This document shows, piece by piece, positions 16,791 through 24,377 of a stretch of 64,000 nucleotides of DNA. Each line of letters opens with the position of its first letter. Position 1 is the stretch's first letter. The stretch is from Asaia bogorensis (lineage in GTDB: Bacteria; Pseudomonadota; Alphaproteobacteria; Acetobacterales; Acetobacteraceae): assembly GCA_943333505.2 (NCBI GenBank), contig CALQTN020000018.1, forward strand, positions 1 through 64,000. Reading direction: 5' to 3'. The position numbers and the translations under genes are program-made. The notes below the pieces were generated by a model that worked only from the letters and a program-made list of their open reading frames with translations, searched no databases and had not been told where the DNA came from.

Positions 16791-17287
16791 AGGTCGCTCC
16801 GTCGGGTTGTAGTCCAGAACCATGCCAAACCGCAGGCGACCCCGAGGGAGGCCAGCAGGTTCATCATCGCCATCGAAACCGGCAGGCCGGGGACCAGATA
16901 GGTCGGTTCATCGCAGGGTTTGGACGGTTTGTCCGGCATGCGCGCCAGGCGCTCGGCGATGCTGCCACCGCCAAAACGCGGGGCCGCGCATTCCGGCAAC
17001 GGGCTTTTCCACCATCCGGCTTCAACCCCGACATGGATGCTGCCGACGCCTGCGCCTGCCAGCATCACCGGGACCAGGACTGCCATGGCGATGCGGGCTG
17101 ATACGCGCGGCAGCATTGTGCCGGCCAGCCCGATTGCGATAGCGGCATACCACGACCAGCGCTCGATCAGGCACAGCGCGCAGGGCACCAACCCGCCCCA
17201 AACTTCGGAGGCAACGGCGCCGCCAACCACAGCGGCACTGGCCAGGGCGGCGACCAGCAAGGCCAGTCTTAAACGGGGAACCATCAT
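16787..17287 (-). CDS. dsbB: Disulfide bond formation protein DsbB
   Basis: A 166-residue inner-membrane protein with four predicted helices. DsbB reoxidises DsbA and passes the electrons to ubiquinone. The first periplasmic pair C36-x-x-C39 lies in VPCALCLIERW, and the second pair is C100 and C125 in the loop between helices 3 and 4 (PECAAP and SKPCDEP). The start at 17287 begins directly with the first helix; the frame continues upstream without hydrophobic sequence. It is coupled to coq7, which makes the quinone that DsbB reduces. A FrnE-like DsbA relative is upstream at 17511. Confidence 0.92.
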   Translation of the reverse strand: MMVPRLRLALLVAALASAAVVGGAVASEVWGGLVPCALCLIERWSWYAAIAIGLAGTMLPRVSARIAMAVLVPVMLAGAGVGSIHVGVEAGWWKSPLPECAAPRFGGGSIAERLARMPDKPSKPCDEPTYLVPGLPVSMAMMNLLASLGVACGLAWFWTTTRRSDL

Positions 17288-17510
17288 GATTGGGCATATC
17301 GCCCGCCCCGGCCCGGTCGGCAAGGGTGCGCAGGTCCGATCGCCCAAAGGATTTTTGATCCTTCCCAGGCAATACTCTGTTGCTGGGCTGCATGGGCAGG
17401 CCCGGTTGGGGCGTTGGAGGTGGATCGATGGCGGACGCCTGGAACCACACTATATCCGGCCAATCGACGTGCCTGTTCGATCGGATAGAAATGACCATTA
17501 TCGCAAGCCT

Positions 17511-18194
17511 CTAACCCTCATTCACGGCCACAAGTGCCACGTCGAGCAGGCGTTCGATGACCTCGGCATCCTGCGCGCCGGCGATGGCATGGCGGCCGTC
17601 GATGACCAGACACGGGACGCCATTGATACCGAGCCGATGGGCGCGAAGATTATCGGCATGCACGATCTCGGCATCGGTGTCGCCGTTGAGCCACATATAG
17701 GCCGCGTCTGCCTCCAGCCCGCAGGCGCCGGCAATCCGGGCGAGGGTTCGTTGATCGCCAATATCCAGGCCCTCGGTGAAATGGGCGCGAAACACCGCGT
17801 TGGCGATCGCAGTGCCGCTATTCTGAAGGCTCGCCCAGCGCACCAGCCGATGGGCATCGACCGATGACGGCGTGCGCACGATACGGTCAAAACGGAAATC
17901 GATTCCCTCCGCCCGACCGATATCGCTGATCGAGGCATAGAGCCGGCGGGCGCGATCCTCACCGCCGAACTTGCGCAACACGTAGTCATCGCGCGCCATG
18001 CCGCTGCGTGGCATGTCGGGATTGAGCAGGAAAGGCCGCCAGAGCAACTCGGCCGAAATATCCGGGCGGCGCGCCAGGGTGCGGGCGAGGCGGCGCACCC
18101 CGAGATAGCACCACGGGCAGACGAGATCGTGCACGACCTCAATGACGAGGTTTGCGCGGGAGGGAGACGGGTCATGCGGGACGTGGATGTTCAC
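17511..18194 (-). CDS. FrnE-like DsbA-family oxidoreductase
   Basis: About 227 residues with a thioredoxin fold. The segment EVVHDLVCPWCYLGVRRL holds the CPWC active site of the FrnE/polyketide-isomerase branch of DsbA proteins. Also present are the helical insertion and the late cis-proline loop NGVPCLVIDGRHAIAGAQ. No signal peptide is seen, so it should act in the cytoplasm, as FrnE proteins do, for example in oxidative-stress disulfide handling or 2-hydroxychromene-2-carboxylate-type isomerisation. The start is uncertain: GTG 18194 is used because the upstream frame runs into the repeat at 18216. 223 bp separate it from dsbB; I saw nothing else in that gap. Confidence 0.8.
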   Translation of the reverse strand: MNIHVPHDPSPSRANLVIEVVHDLVCPWCYLGVRRLARTLARRPDISAELLWRPFLLNPDMPRSGMARDDYVLRKFGGEDRARRLYASISDIGRAEGIDFRFDRIVRTPSSVDAHRLVRWASLQNSGTAIANAVFRAHFTEGLDIGDQRTLARIAGACGLEADAAYMWLNGDTDAEIVHADNLRAHRLGINGVPCLVIDGRHAIAGAQDAEVIERLLDVALVAVNEG

Positions 18195-18215
18195 TGGCGG
18201 CCTAGCGGAGAAAAC

Positions 18216-18370
18216 GGGAGGGAAGGTGTTCTTTTTGTGAACAAAAAGAACCAAAAAAACGTTCTTTCAAGTGTGGCCGTTGGCTCGGGTCCCTCCATGG
18301 TCCCACGCCAACGGCAACAAAGTTGGAAGTTTTTTTGCTTCTTTGTTTTCAAACAAAGAAGACCTTGCTT
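18216..18370. repeat. Composite near-palindromic A/T-rich intergenic element (complete copy)
   Basis: Left arm GGGAGGGAAGGTG, then TTCTTTTTGTGAACAAAAAG (18229-18248) and a run of A; GC-rich centre with GGCCGTTGGCTCGGGTCCC and TCCCACGCCAACGG; right arm AAGTTTTTTTGC, then TTCTTTGTTTTC and AAACAAAGAAGACC. Same design as 12930-13086. It ends at the stop codon of the LLM gene and begins just upstream of the FrnE-like gene. Confidence 0.87.
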
Positions 18371-19529
18371 AACCTGCCTTAGCAGCCTGATATCGCTGAA
18401 TTTCAGCCTCCACCGCCTTGGCCGAAGCAATCCCATAAGTCCCATGGCTCGCGGTCGCCGTATCGTAGCTCCGCACCCGCAACCCATTGGACTGGCGCTG
18501 GAAATGCGGATGGACATAACGCGCCATCAATTCGTAGCTGCGTTTGGTCGCCTCCCAATCCGCCCAGTTATGCGCCAGTTGCAATATCGCCCCCATGCCG
18601 CCTTGCGAGCCCTGCCAGAGCCGTTCGAAATGGGCGATGCAGTCATCGGGGGTGCCGATGCAGGCGATGCCGTTTTCGGTCAGGAAGTCGAGCGGGTTTT
18701 CGATGCCCGGCGGAATGATCGGGAAGGTGGCGACGTCGGTGAAGTATTTGCAGTAATCGGCGAGACCATAGGCGACCTCGGCGCGGGCCTGTTCCCGGGT
18801 TGGCGCGATATGGCAGAAATTGACGATGCGCCATTTGCTGCGGTCCACGGCCTTGCCGGCGGTCTGCGCGCTTTCGGTATAGACGCCCCAGTTCGACGCG
18901 TGCTGGGCGAGTGCGTCGTCCGATGTGCCACCGATCGACAGCATGCCGATGCCGTGCCGACCGGCGGCGAGCGCACCGCTTGGCGACCGCGCGCAGGCCA
19001 CCGCCATTTCCATCATCGGCTGGCTATAGGGTTTCAACTGCAACTGGGCATCGCGCAGATCGAACCACGGGGTTTTCATGTTGACCACGCCGCCTTGCAT
19101 CAAGGTCATGATCGCATCGAGGCTGTCATTCATCATTTTACGTTGATCGGCGGGGTCAAGCCCGATCTTTGCCGCATCATGCACCAGCGCGCCCGGTCCA
19201 ACGCCGAACATCGCCCGCCCGCGGGTCATGTGGTCGAGCTGCATCATCCGCGATGCCAGCATGAAGGGGTTGTGGTAGGGTAAGGATACCACGCCGGTGC
19301 CGAGCCGGATGTTTTTGGTGCGCTGGGCGGCGGCGGCCAGGAACATTTCCGGGCAGGCGATAATCTCGAAGCCGCCGGAATGATGTTCGCCAACCCAGGC
19401 TTCGTGATAATTCAGCCGGTCGAGATGTTCGAGCAGCTCCATGTCGCGTTCGAGGGCGAGGGTGGGGTTTTCACCCATGGCGTGAAACGGCGCGAGGAAT
19501 ACGCCGGTGCGGAGGTAACGGTCTTCCAT
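18369..19529 (-). CDS. LLM-class flavin-dependent oxidoreductase
   Basis: A 386-residue luciferase-like enzyme with ERDMELLEHLDRLNYHEAWV at the first helix, GEHHSGGFEIIACPEMFLAA (conserved His pair), TKNIRLGTGVVSLPYHNPFM and MFGVGPGALVHDA. The C-terminal half is that of the limonene/alkane-monooxygenase-like subgroup. It probably takes FMNH2 from a separate reductase; the substrate is unknown. The ATG at 19529 has GGGAG seven bases upstream. An in-frame ATG at 19556 (MNPTIG) is the alternative. It is divergent from the SDR gene with 98 bp between. Confidence 0.84.
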   Translation of the reverse strand: MEDRYLRTGVFLAPFHAMGENPTLALERDMELLEHLDRLNYHEAWVGEHHSGGFEIIACPEMFLAAAAQRTKNIRLGTGVVSLPYHNPFMLASRMMQLDHMTRGRAMFGVGPGALVHDAAKIGLDPADQRKMMNDSLDAIMTLMQGGVVNMKTPWFDLRDAQLQLKPYSQPMMEMAVACARSPSGALAAGRHGIGMLSIGGTSDDALAQHASNWGVYTESAQTAGKAVDRSKWRIVNFCHIAPTREQARAEVAYGLADYCKYFTDVATFPIIPPGIENPLDFLTENGIACIGTPDDCIAHFERLWQGSQGGMGAILQLAHNWADWEATKRSYELMARYVHPHFQRQSNGLRVRSYDTATASHGTYGIASAKAVEAEIQRYQAAKAG

Positions 19530-19627
19530 CTTGGGGCTCCCGATTGTTGGGTTCATCTTCGTCTTTCCATGCCGGGCTGACAATCCGGCGCTGATTATGC
19601 GATGAGGTAAGCAATAAGGGAGTGCCA

Positions 19628-20389
19628 ATGATGTCCGACGCGATTTATCCCAGCCTGAAAAACCGCGTGGTGCTGGTCAGCGGCGGCGCGTCCGGCATCG
19701 GCGCCAGCATCGTCGCCCATTTTGCCCGCCAGGGCGCGAGGGTCGGGTTCCTCGATATTCAGGATGGTGGCGCGGTGATCGGCGAACTTGTTGCCGAGGG
19801 CCTGCCCGCACCAGCGTTTCAGCGTTGCGACCTCACCGATATAGCCGCCACCAGGGTGGCGATCGCAGCCATTGCCGCCGAACTTGGACCGATCGAGGTC
19901 CTGGTCAACAACGCCGCCCATGACGAGCGTCATGATTGGCGGGATGTGACACCCGAGTTCTGGGATAACCGCCAGGCGGTCAATCTGCGCCACCAGTTCT
20001 TCGCTATCCAGGCGGTCGCACCCGCTATGCAGGCGGCTGGGCGCGGATCGATCATCAATTTCGGCTCGATTTCCTGGCACCTCAAAATGGGCGGGATGCC
20101 GGCCTATACCTCTGCCAAGGCGGCGGTCGAGGGGCTGACCCGCAGCTTCGCCCGCGATCTCGGGCCGGACGGGGTCAGGGTCAACTGCATCATCCCGGGC
20201 TGGATCATCACCGAACGCCAGAAGCAGTTCTGGCTGACGCCGGAGGCGGAGCGCGCGACCTTGGAGGCACAATGCCTGAAGGCCATGCTCTATCCGCCGG
20301 ATATCGCGCGCATGGTGCTATGGCTTGCCGCCGATGACAGCCGGATGTGCACCGGACAAAACTGGGTAGTCGACGGCGGCTGGTGGTAG
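19628..20389 (+). CDS. Short-chain dehydrogenase/reductase (sugar-dehydrogenase-like)
   Basis: A 253-residue SDR with VVLVSGGASGIGASIV (TGxxxGxG cofactor site), NNAAHDER (NNAG motif), the active-site Ser in INFGSISWHLKMGG and YTSAKAAVEG (YxxxK). The insert and the ending MCTGQNWVVDGGWW are like those of galactose/arabinose 1-dehydrogenases, so a sugar is a reasonable but unproven substrate. ATG 19628 has GGGAG five bases upstream; the neighbouring ATG at 19631 is equally possible. A binding-protein gene follows 39 bp downstream. Confidence 0.85.
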   Translation: MMSDAIYPSLKNRVVLVSGGASGIGASIVAHFARQGARVGFLDIQDGGAVIGELVAEGLPAPAFQRCDLTDIAATRVAIAAIAAELGPIEVLVNNAAHDERHDWRDVTPEFWDNRQAVNLRHQFFAIQAVAPAMQAAGRGSIINFGSISWHLKMGGMPAYTSAKAAVEGLTRSFARDLGPDGVRVNCIIPGWIITERQKQFWLTPEAERATLEAQCLKAMLYPPDIARMVLWLAADDSRMCTGQNWVVDGGWW

Positions 20390-20428
20390 TGATTACAGTT
20401 CGGCGTCGTTGCTGAGGAGGTTACTGCC

Positions 20429-21409
20429 ATGCTCACCCGTTTACTCGCCGCCGCACTGGTGCTGTTCAGCGTTTCGGCACGCGCCCAGGACAAGGTCACC
20501 TTCGGGCTCGACTGGGTCGCCGAGGCCGAATATGGCGGGTATTATCAGGCAGTTGCCAACGGGTTCTATGCCAAGCGCGGCTTGTCGGTGACCATCCGCC
20601 AGGGCGGCCCGCAGGTGAACCACATGCAGCTGCTGATGGCCGGCGCGCTCGATTTCAATCTCGGTGGTGGCCGCGCCATCGAATTCGCCGCAGAAGGCCT
20701 GCCCTATATGGCGGTCGCGGCGATCTTCCAGAAGGAACCAGCGGTGCTGATCGCCCATCCTGGCGTCGGCAGCGATGATTTCCCGTCGCTCAAGGGCAGG
20801 CCGATTGCCATCGGTGCCGATACGCGCAATGGCTGGTGGCGGTTTCTGGCGGCGAAATACGGCTACAGCGACAGCCAAATTCGCCCTTACACCTTCAATC
20901 TGGCGCCGTTTCTGGCTGATAAAAATCTGATCCAGCAGGGCTATCTCGGCTCCGAACCATTCCTGATCGAAACCGAAGCCAAGTTCAAACCGCGGGTGTT
21001 GCTGCTGTCGGATGGCGGCTATCGCGGCTACGCCAATATCATCACCACATCCGCCAAGCTGATTGCAGAAAAACCCGACCTCGCCCAGCGCTTTATCGAT
21101 GCCTCGGCCGAGGGCTGGTACTCGTATCTCTACGGCGATCCGGCGCCGGCCCATAAGATCATCCGCGAGACCAATCCGGAAATGACCCAGGCGATGCTGA
21201 ATTACGGCCGCGCGATCATGGTTACCCACGGCATCGTCGATAGTGGCGATAGCGAAACCCTGGGGATTGGCGCGATGACCGATGCACGCTGGAAAGAATT
21301 TTACCAGTCGATGGCGGCAGTTGGCGTCTACAAGCCGGGCATCGACCTGTCGAAGGCCTACACCACCCGCTTCGTCAATCGTCGCGTGGGCATGGAGTTG
21401 AAGCGATAG
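20429..21409 (+). CDS. ABC transporter substrate-binding protein, NMT1/THI5-like
   Basis: A 326-residue exported protein. A Sec signal peptide (MLTRLLAAALVLFSVSARAQ, cleaved after ARA) precedes an NMT1-type domain starting KVTFGLDWVAEAEYGGYYQA, with LDFNLGGGRAIEFAAEGLP and GRPIAIGADTRNGWWRF. Such proteins bind pyrimidines, riboflavin precursors, taurine/sulfonates or nitrate analogues for an ABC importer. No permease or ATPase gene is adjacent. AGGAGG precedes the start. The next gene, a phosphoribosyltransferase-HAD fusion, begins 38 bp after the stop and may be co-transcribed, which would favour a base or nucleoside-related ligand; that is inference. Confidence 0.85.
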   Translation: MLTRLLAAALVLFSVSARAQDKVTFGLDWVAEAEYGGYYQAVANGFYAKRGLSVTIRQGGPQVNHMQLLMAGALDFNLGGGRAIEFAAEGLPYMAVAAIFQKEPAVLIAHPGVGSDDFPSLKGRPIAIGADTRNGWWRFLAAKYGYSDSQIRPYTFNLAPFLADKNLIQQGYLGSEPFLIETEAKFKPRVLLLSDGGYRGYANIITTSAKLIAEKPDLAQRFIDASAEGWYSYLYGDPAPAHKIIRETNPEMTQAMLNYGRAIMVTHGIVDSGDSETLGIGAMTDARWKEFYQSMAAVGVYKPGIDLSKAYTTRFVNRRVGMELKR

Positions 21410-21447
21410 AAACGCCGCTGCCCTGGAAAGGGCTCGCGACCGACCGC

Positions 21448-22335
21448 ATGCCGCATTTCATCGGCTATGATCAGGCCGAGCGCATGGTCGCCGCCCTTAT
21501 GGATCGTGCCGCCGCCTGGCAGCCGGATGTGGTGGTCGGGATTGTGCGGGGCGGGCTGGTGCCGGCGACGATGGCGGCAGCGATGCTGGCACGGCCTTTG
21601 GCGATGGTGGTCTGGGATCGTAAAACTGGGCAGGTCACCTGGCTCGGACCCAAACCGGCCGGACGGCTGCTGGTGGTCGATGATTGTTGCGCCACCGGGG
21701 CGACGATGCGCGGCGTGTTGGCGTCGCTCGATCAACCTGCGCTGAGCCTGACCATCGTCCACGATCCGGAAACCAGCGGCTACATCCCGGATTTGTCGCA
21801 CCCGATGCGGGAGTTCTTCCGCTTGCCCTGGGAGCGCGGCGAGGCAACGCCTGCTGCCCGGGCGCGACGGATGCTGGGGGAGCCGGCCAACATGGCGTAC
21901 GAGGCGGCGTTTGTCGGGCTCGATCTTGATGGGGTGTTTCTGCCCGATATCCCCTTGGCGGAATACGACGCCAATCTCACGGCGGCGCTTGAACGGCGGC
22001 ATGGCTTGCTGCCATTCCCGCAGTTGCCGGCCTTCGCGCCGGAACGGGCGGTGGTGATCACCGGCCGGCCCGCGAGCGATCAGGCGCTGACCGAGGCTTG
22101 GCTTGCGCGCCACGGCCATGGCGGGCTGCCGGTGCAATCGCGCCCGGCTGATATCGGCAATGATCTGGCAAGCGTGACCCGCTACAAGGCCGAAGCGGCG
22201 ACGCGCTGGGGCTGCACCCATTATGTCGAAAGCGATGCCGAGCAGTCGATCCGGATTGCGGCGCTGGCCCCGCATCTGGTGGTCAGCTGGTGGTCGGCGG
22301 CCGATGCGCGCAGTTGGATTATCGGCGCGGCCTGA
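21448..22335 (+). CDS. Phosphoribosyltransferase-HAD phosphatase fusion protein
   Basis: A 295-residue two-domain protein. Residues 1-130 form a type I phosphoribosyltransferase domain: GIVRGGLVPA (31-40) and the PRPP-binding motif VVDDCCATGATM (76-87). Residues about 154-285 look like a HAD-superfamily domain: DLDG at 159-162 (motif I), VITGRP with T205 (motif II), K248, and ESD at 261-263 (motif III). One might expect it to transfer or release phosphoribosyl groups and to dephosphorylate a product, but the substrate is unknown. The first ATG is 38 bp after the binding-protein stop; coding potential extends upstream in frame without a good start codon. It ends one base before the EamA stop on the other strand. 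Confidence 0.75.
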   Translation: MPHFIGYDQAERMVAALMDRAAAWQPDVVVGIVRGGLVPATMAAAMLARPLAMVVWDRKTGQVTWLGPKPAGRLLVVDDCCATGATMRGVLASLDQPALSLTIVHDPETSGYIPDLSHPMREFFRLPWERGEATPAARARRMLGEPANMAYEAAFVGLDLDGVFLPDIPLAEYDANLTAALERRHGLLPFPQLPAFAPERAVVITGRPASDQALTEAWLARHGHGGLPVQSRPADIGNDLASVTRYKAEAATRWGCTHYVESDAEQSIRIAALAPHLVVSWWSAADARSWIIGAA

Positions 22336-23172
22336 TCAGCCCAGGCGCAGCAACGGCACTGCGATTGCGGCCAAGGCAACGGCGACCAGCCGCGGCACGG
22401 TGAAGCGTTCGCGCAACCATATCGCCGCGATCAGGATGGCGAACACCGCGCTGGTGTCACGCAAGGCCGAAGCCGGCGCAATCGCGGTCTGGGTCCACAC
22501 CCACAGGATCAGCAGATAGGAGGCCATCGACGCCACCGCCGCCGGCAAGCCGATCCGCCAGTTACCGCGCATGATGGCGAGCGGCGACGCGGTTTTGCGC
22601 AACCGCCACGACATGCCGGCGGCATTGCAGATCGACACGGTAAAACCATAAGCCATCGCCGAACCCGATGCGCGCACCCCTTGGGCATCGCACAGCACAT
22701 AAACCGCCGTCGACAGCCCGGCGATGCCGGTCCAGATCATTGCGGCGAGGGGAAAGCTGGCATCGCGCCCGGCCGAGACCCCAAGCAGGCCGAGCGAGGC
22801 AACAATCAGAAAAATCCCGGCGAGCGCGCCGATGCCCAACTGATCACCGGCAAGGGATGCCGCCAGTGGCACCACCAACAACACCGACATTGCCCGCACG
22901 ACGGGATAGACCACCCCAAATCCACCAAGTGCATAGGCCCGCAGCAAAGCGGTGACGGTTATCGTGTTGGTCAAGGTCGTGGCCAGGATCCAGGGCCAGG
23001 ACGCCATCGCCGGCAGGCCGCTCCAGAACAGCGCGGGCAGCACCATCGCCGCGCCGAGCAGCATTTGCGCGGTCATGGTTTCCGCCGGCCGCGCGGCGGA
23101 CTTCACTGCGGCATTCCAGCCGGCGTGGAGCAAGGCGCTCAGCAGGGCGGCGGCAACCAGGGAAAGCGCCAT
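22336..23172 (-). CDS. EamA/DMT-family transporter
   Basis: About 278 residues with ten hydrophobic segments arranged as two five-helix repeats, as in drug/metabolite transporters (EamA, RhaT-like). The first helix is LVAAALLSALLHAGWNAAVK; the late segments include SALRDTSAVFAILIAAIWLR and RLVAVALAAIAVPLLRLG. Likely an exporter of a small metabolite. Its ATG at 23172 overlaps the last base of the GNAT stop (TGATG), so it is the third gene of the XRE-GNAT-EamA operon. Confidence 0.83.
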   Translation of the reverse strand: MALSLVAAALLSALLHAGWNAAVKSAARPAETMTAQMLLGAAMVLPALFWSGLPAMASWPWILATTLTNTITVTALLRAYALGGFGVVYPVVRAMSVLLVVPLAASLAGDQLGIGALAGIFLIVASLGLLGVSAGRDASFPLAAMIWTGIAGLSTAVYVLCDAQGVRASGSAMAYGFTVSICNAAGMSWRLRKTASPLAIMRGNWRIGLPAAVASMASYLLILWVWTQTAIAPASALRDTSAVFAILIAAIWLRERFTVPRLVAVALAAIAVPLLRLG

Positions 23173-23684
23173 CAGACCAGCCGGCGGTAATAGATTGCCG
23201 TCTCGCATAAACCGCCATGCGGCAGCAGGGCGTAATCCGGAATAACCCCGGCCAGGGTCCAGCCGGCGCGTTCATATAAGCGCGCCGCGTCACTACTCGC
23301 GGTATCGAGCACCAGCAGGGTCTTGCCGGTATCACGCGCCGCTGCCTCGGCCGCTGTCATTAGCGCCGCGCCGATCCCAGCTTTGCGAGCGCGACGATGG
23401 ACCAACATCTTGGAAATGTCGCCGCGATGCGGCTGGTTTTCGGGCTGGTCGAGCACGATCTGCACGGTGCCGACAATCCCGCCCGCATCCTCGGCGACCA
23501 GCACGATCCGGCCCCCGGCTGCGGCGGCGTCGGCCACATCCCGCCAGAAACCCAGCGCGCGGTCTTGCGACAGCGGATGCATGAAGCTCACCGAGGCGCC
23601 GCCCGCGACACAATCGATCAGGAGGTTGGCGAGTTGGGTCAATTCGGTTGGTGTCGGCGCGGTGATCTGGCGAATTTGGATCAT
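23172..23684 (-). CDS. GNAT-family N-acetyltransferase
   Basis: A 170-residue GCN5-related acetyltransferase. The acetyl-CoA-binding motif A is in KMLVHRRARKAGIGAALMTA (R-x-x-G-x-G pattern), then LLVLDTASSDAARLYERAGW, a typical motif B ending. The substrate is not evident. It is sandwiched between the XRE-cupin regulator (4-bp gap) and the EamA transporter (1-bp overlap), which suggests acetylation and export of the same compound, possibly as a detoxification unit. Confidence 0.86.
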   Translation of the reverse strand: MIQIRQITAPTPTELTQLANLLIDCVAGGASVSFMHPLSQDRALGFWRDVADAAAAGGRIVLVAEDAGGIVGTVQIVLDQPENQPHRGDISKMLVHRRARKAGIGAALMTAAEAAARDTGKTLLVLDTASSDAARLYERAGWTLAGVIPDYALLPHGGLCETAIYYRRLV

Positions 23685-23688
23685 GTCG

Positions 23689-24273
23689 CTACCTCCTGAT
23701 ATCGGTCTGGCTGACGATCACCACCGCATAGCGTGCCGGCAGGGGTGTCGGGTTGTGGAACCCGGTGGGCCGATCCAGCACAAAGGCCAGGCAATCCCCG
23801 GTGCCGAGCTGGTGCGATGCGTCCCCCACTGTCACGGTCAACGCGCCCGCGAAGACCCAGACCTGCTGATACACCAACGCATCGCGCGGGCCGGTTTCGT
23901 AGGTGACATGCGCGCCTGGTGGCATTTCGACCTCGACGATCTGGATCGGGGTCGATGCGCCGGCCGGGGAGACGTTGCGGCGCAGATAGCCGGACGCCGG
24001 ATCGCGCCACGGTGGATGATCGGCAAAGCGTGCCACGGGGGTGGCCTTATGGTTGGGCCGATCGAACAAGGCCGCCAGGGTGACGTTCAGCCCGGCGGCG
24101 AGACGTTCGAGCAGAACCGCTGTCGGGCTGGTTTCGCCGCGTTCCACCGCCGAGATCATCGAACGGCTCACGCCGCTGCGTTCGGCGAGCCCGTCCAAGG
24201 TCAGGCCCAACTCGCCGCGCAAGGCCCGAACCCTTGTGGCGATATGAGCATTGAGGTCAGGTTCATCCGTCAT
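23689..24273 (-). CDS. XRE-family regulator with C-terminal cupin
   Basis: A 194-residue regulator. The N-terminal helix-turn-helix (about residues 14-68) reads LRGELGLTLDGLAERSGVSR and SMISAVERGETSPT; the C-terminal cupin (about 105-190) has PGAHVTYETGPRDALVYQ. This architecture is that of regulators sensing small polyamines, amino acids or similar ligands (PuuR-like). It is the first gene of an operon with the GNAT and EamA genes. Its start codon lies inside a 31-bp near-perfect palindrome (24267-24297), so autoregulation is very likely. No ribosome binding site is seen ahead of the ATG; a leaderless transcript is possible. Confidence 0.88.
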   Translation of the reverse strand: MTDEPDLNAHIATRVRALRGELGLTLDGLAERSGVSRSMISAVERGETSPTAVLLERLAAGLNVTLAALFDRPNHKATPVARFADHPPWRDPASGYLRRNVSPAGASTPIQIVEVEMPPGAHVTYETGPRDALVYQQVWVFAGALTVTVGDASHQLGTGDCLAFVLDRPTGFHNPTPLPARYAVVIVSQTDIRR

Positions 24274-24297
24274 AGTGGAAATATTCCAGTATGACGG
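24267..24297. promoter_or_regulatory. Palindromic operator over the start of the XRE-cupin gene
   Basis: The left arm CCGTCATAGTGGAA and right arm TTCCAGTATGACGG are inverted copies with one mismatch in 14 bp, separated by ATA. The regulator's ATG (24273-24271 on the minus strand) lies in the left arm. The site also lies about 80 bp upstream of the divergent 2-hydroxyacid dehydrogenase gene. Confidence 0.78.
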
Positions 24298-24377
24298 AAA
24301 TTACGTCAAGGCCCGGCGACCGCTTGCGCTCCAATCCACCCAAGCTAAAGTCTTTCCAGAATCTGGAGGAACCCCCC

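Noticed and set aside
17288-17510. Small RNA or gene between dsbB and the FrnE-like gene
   Set aside because: No hairpin with T-run, no ribosome binding site with a reasonable frame; most likely the dsbB promoter region.
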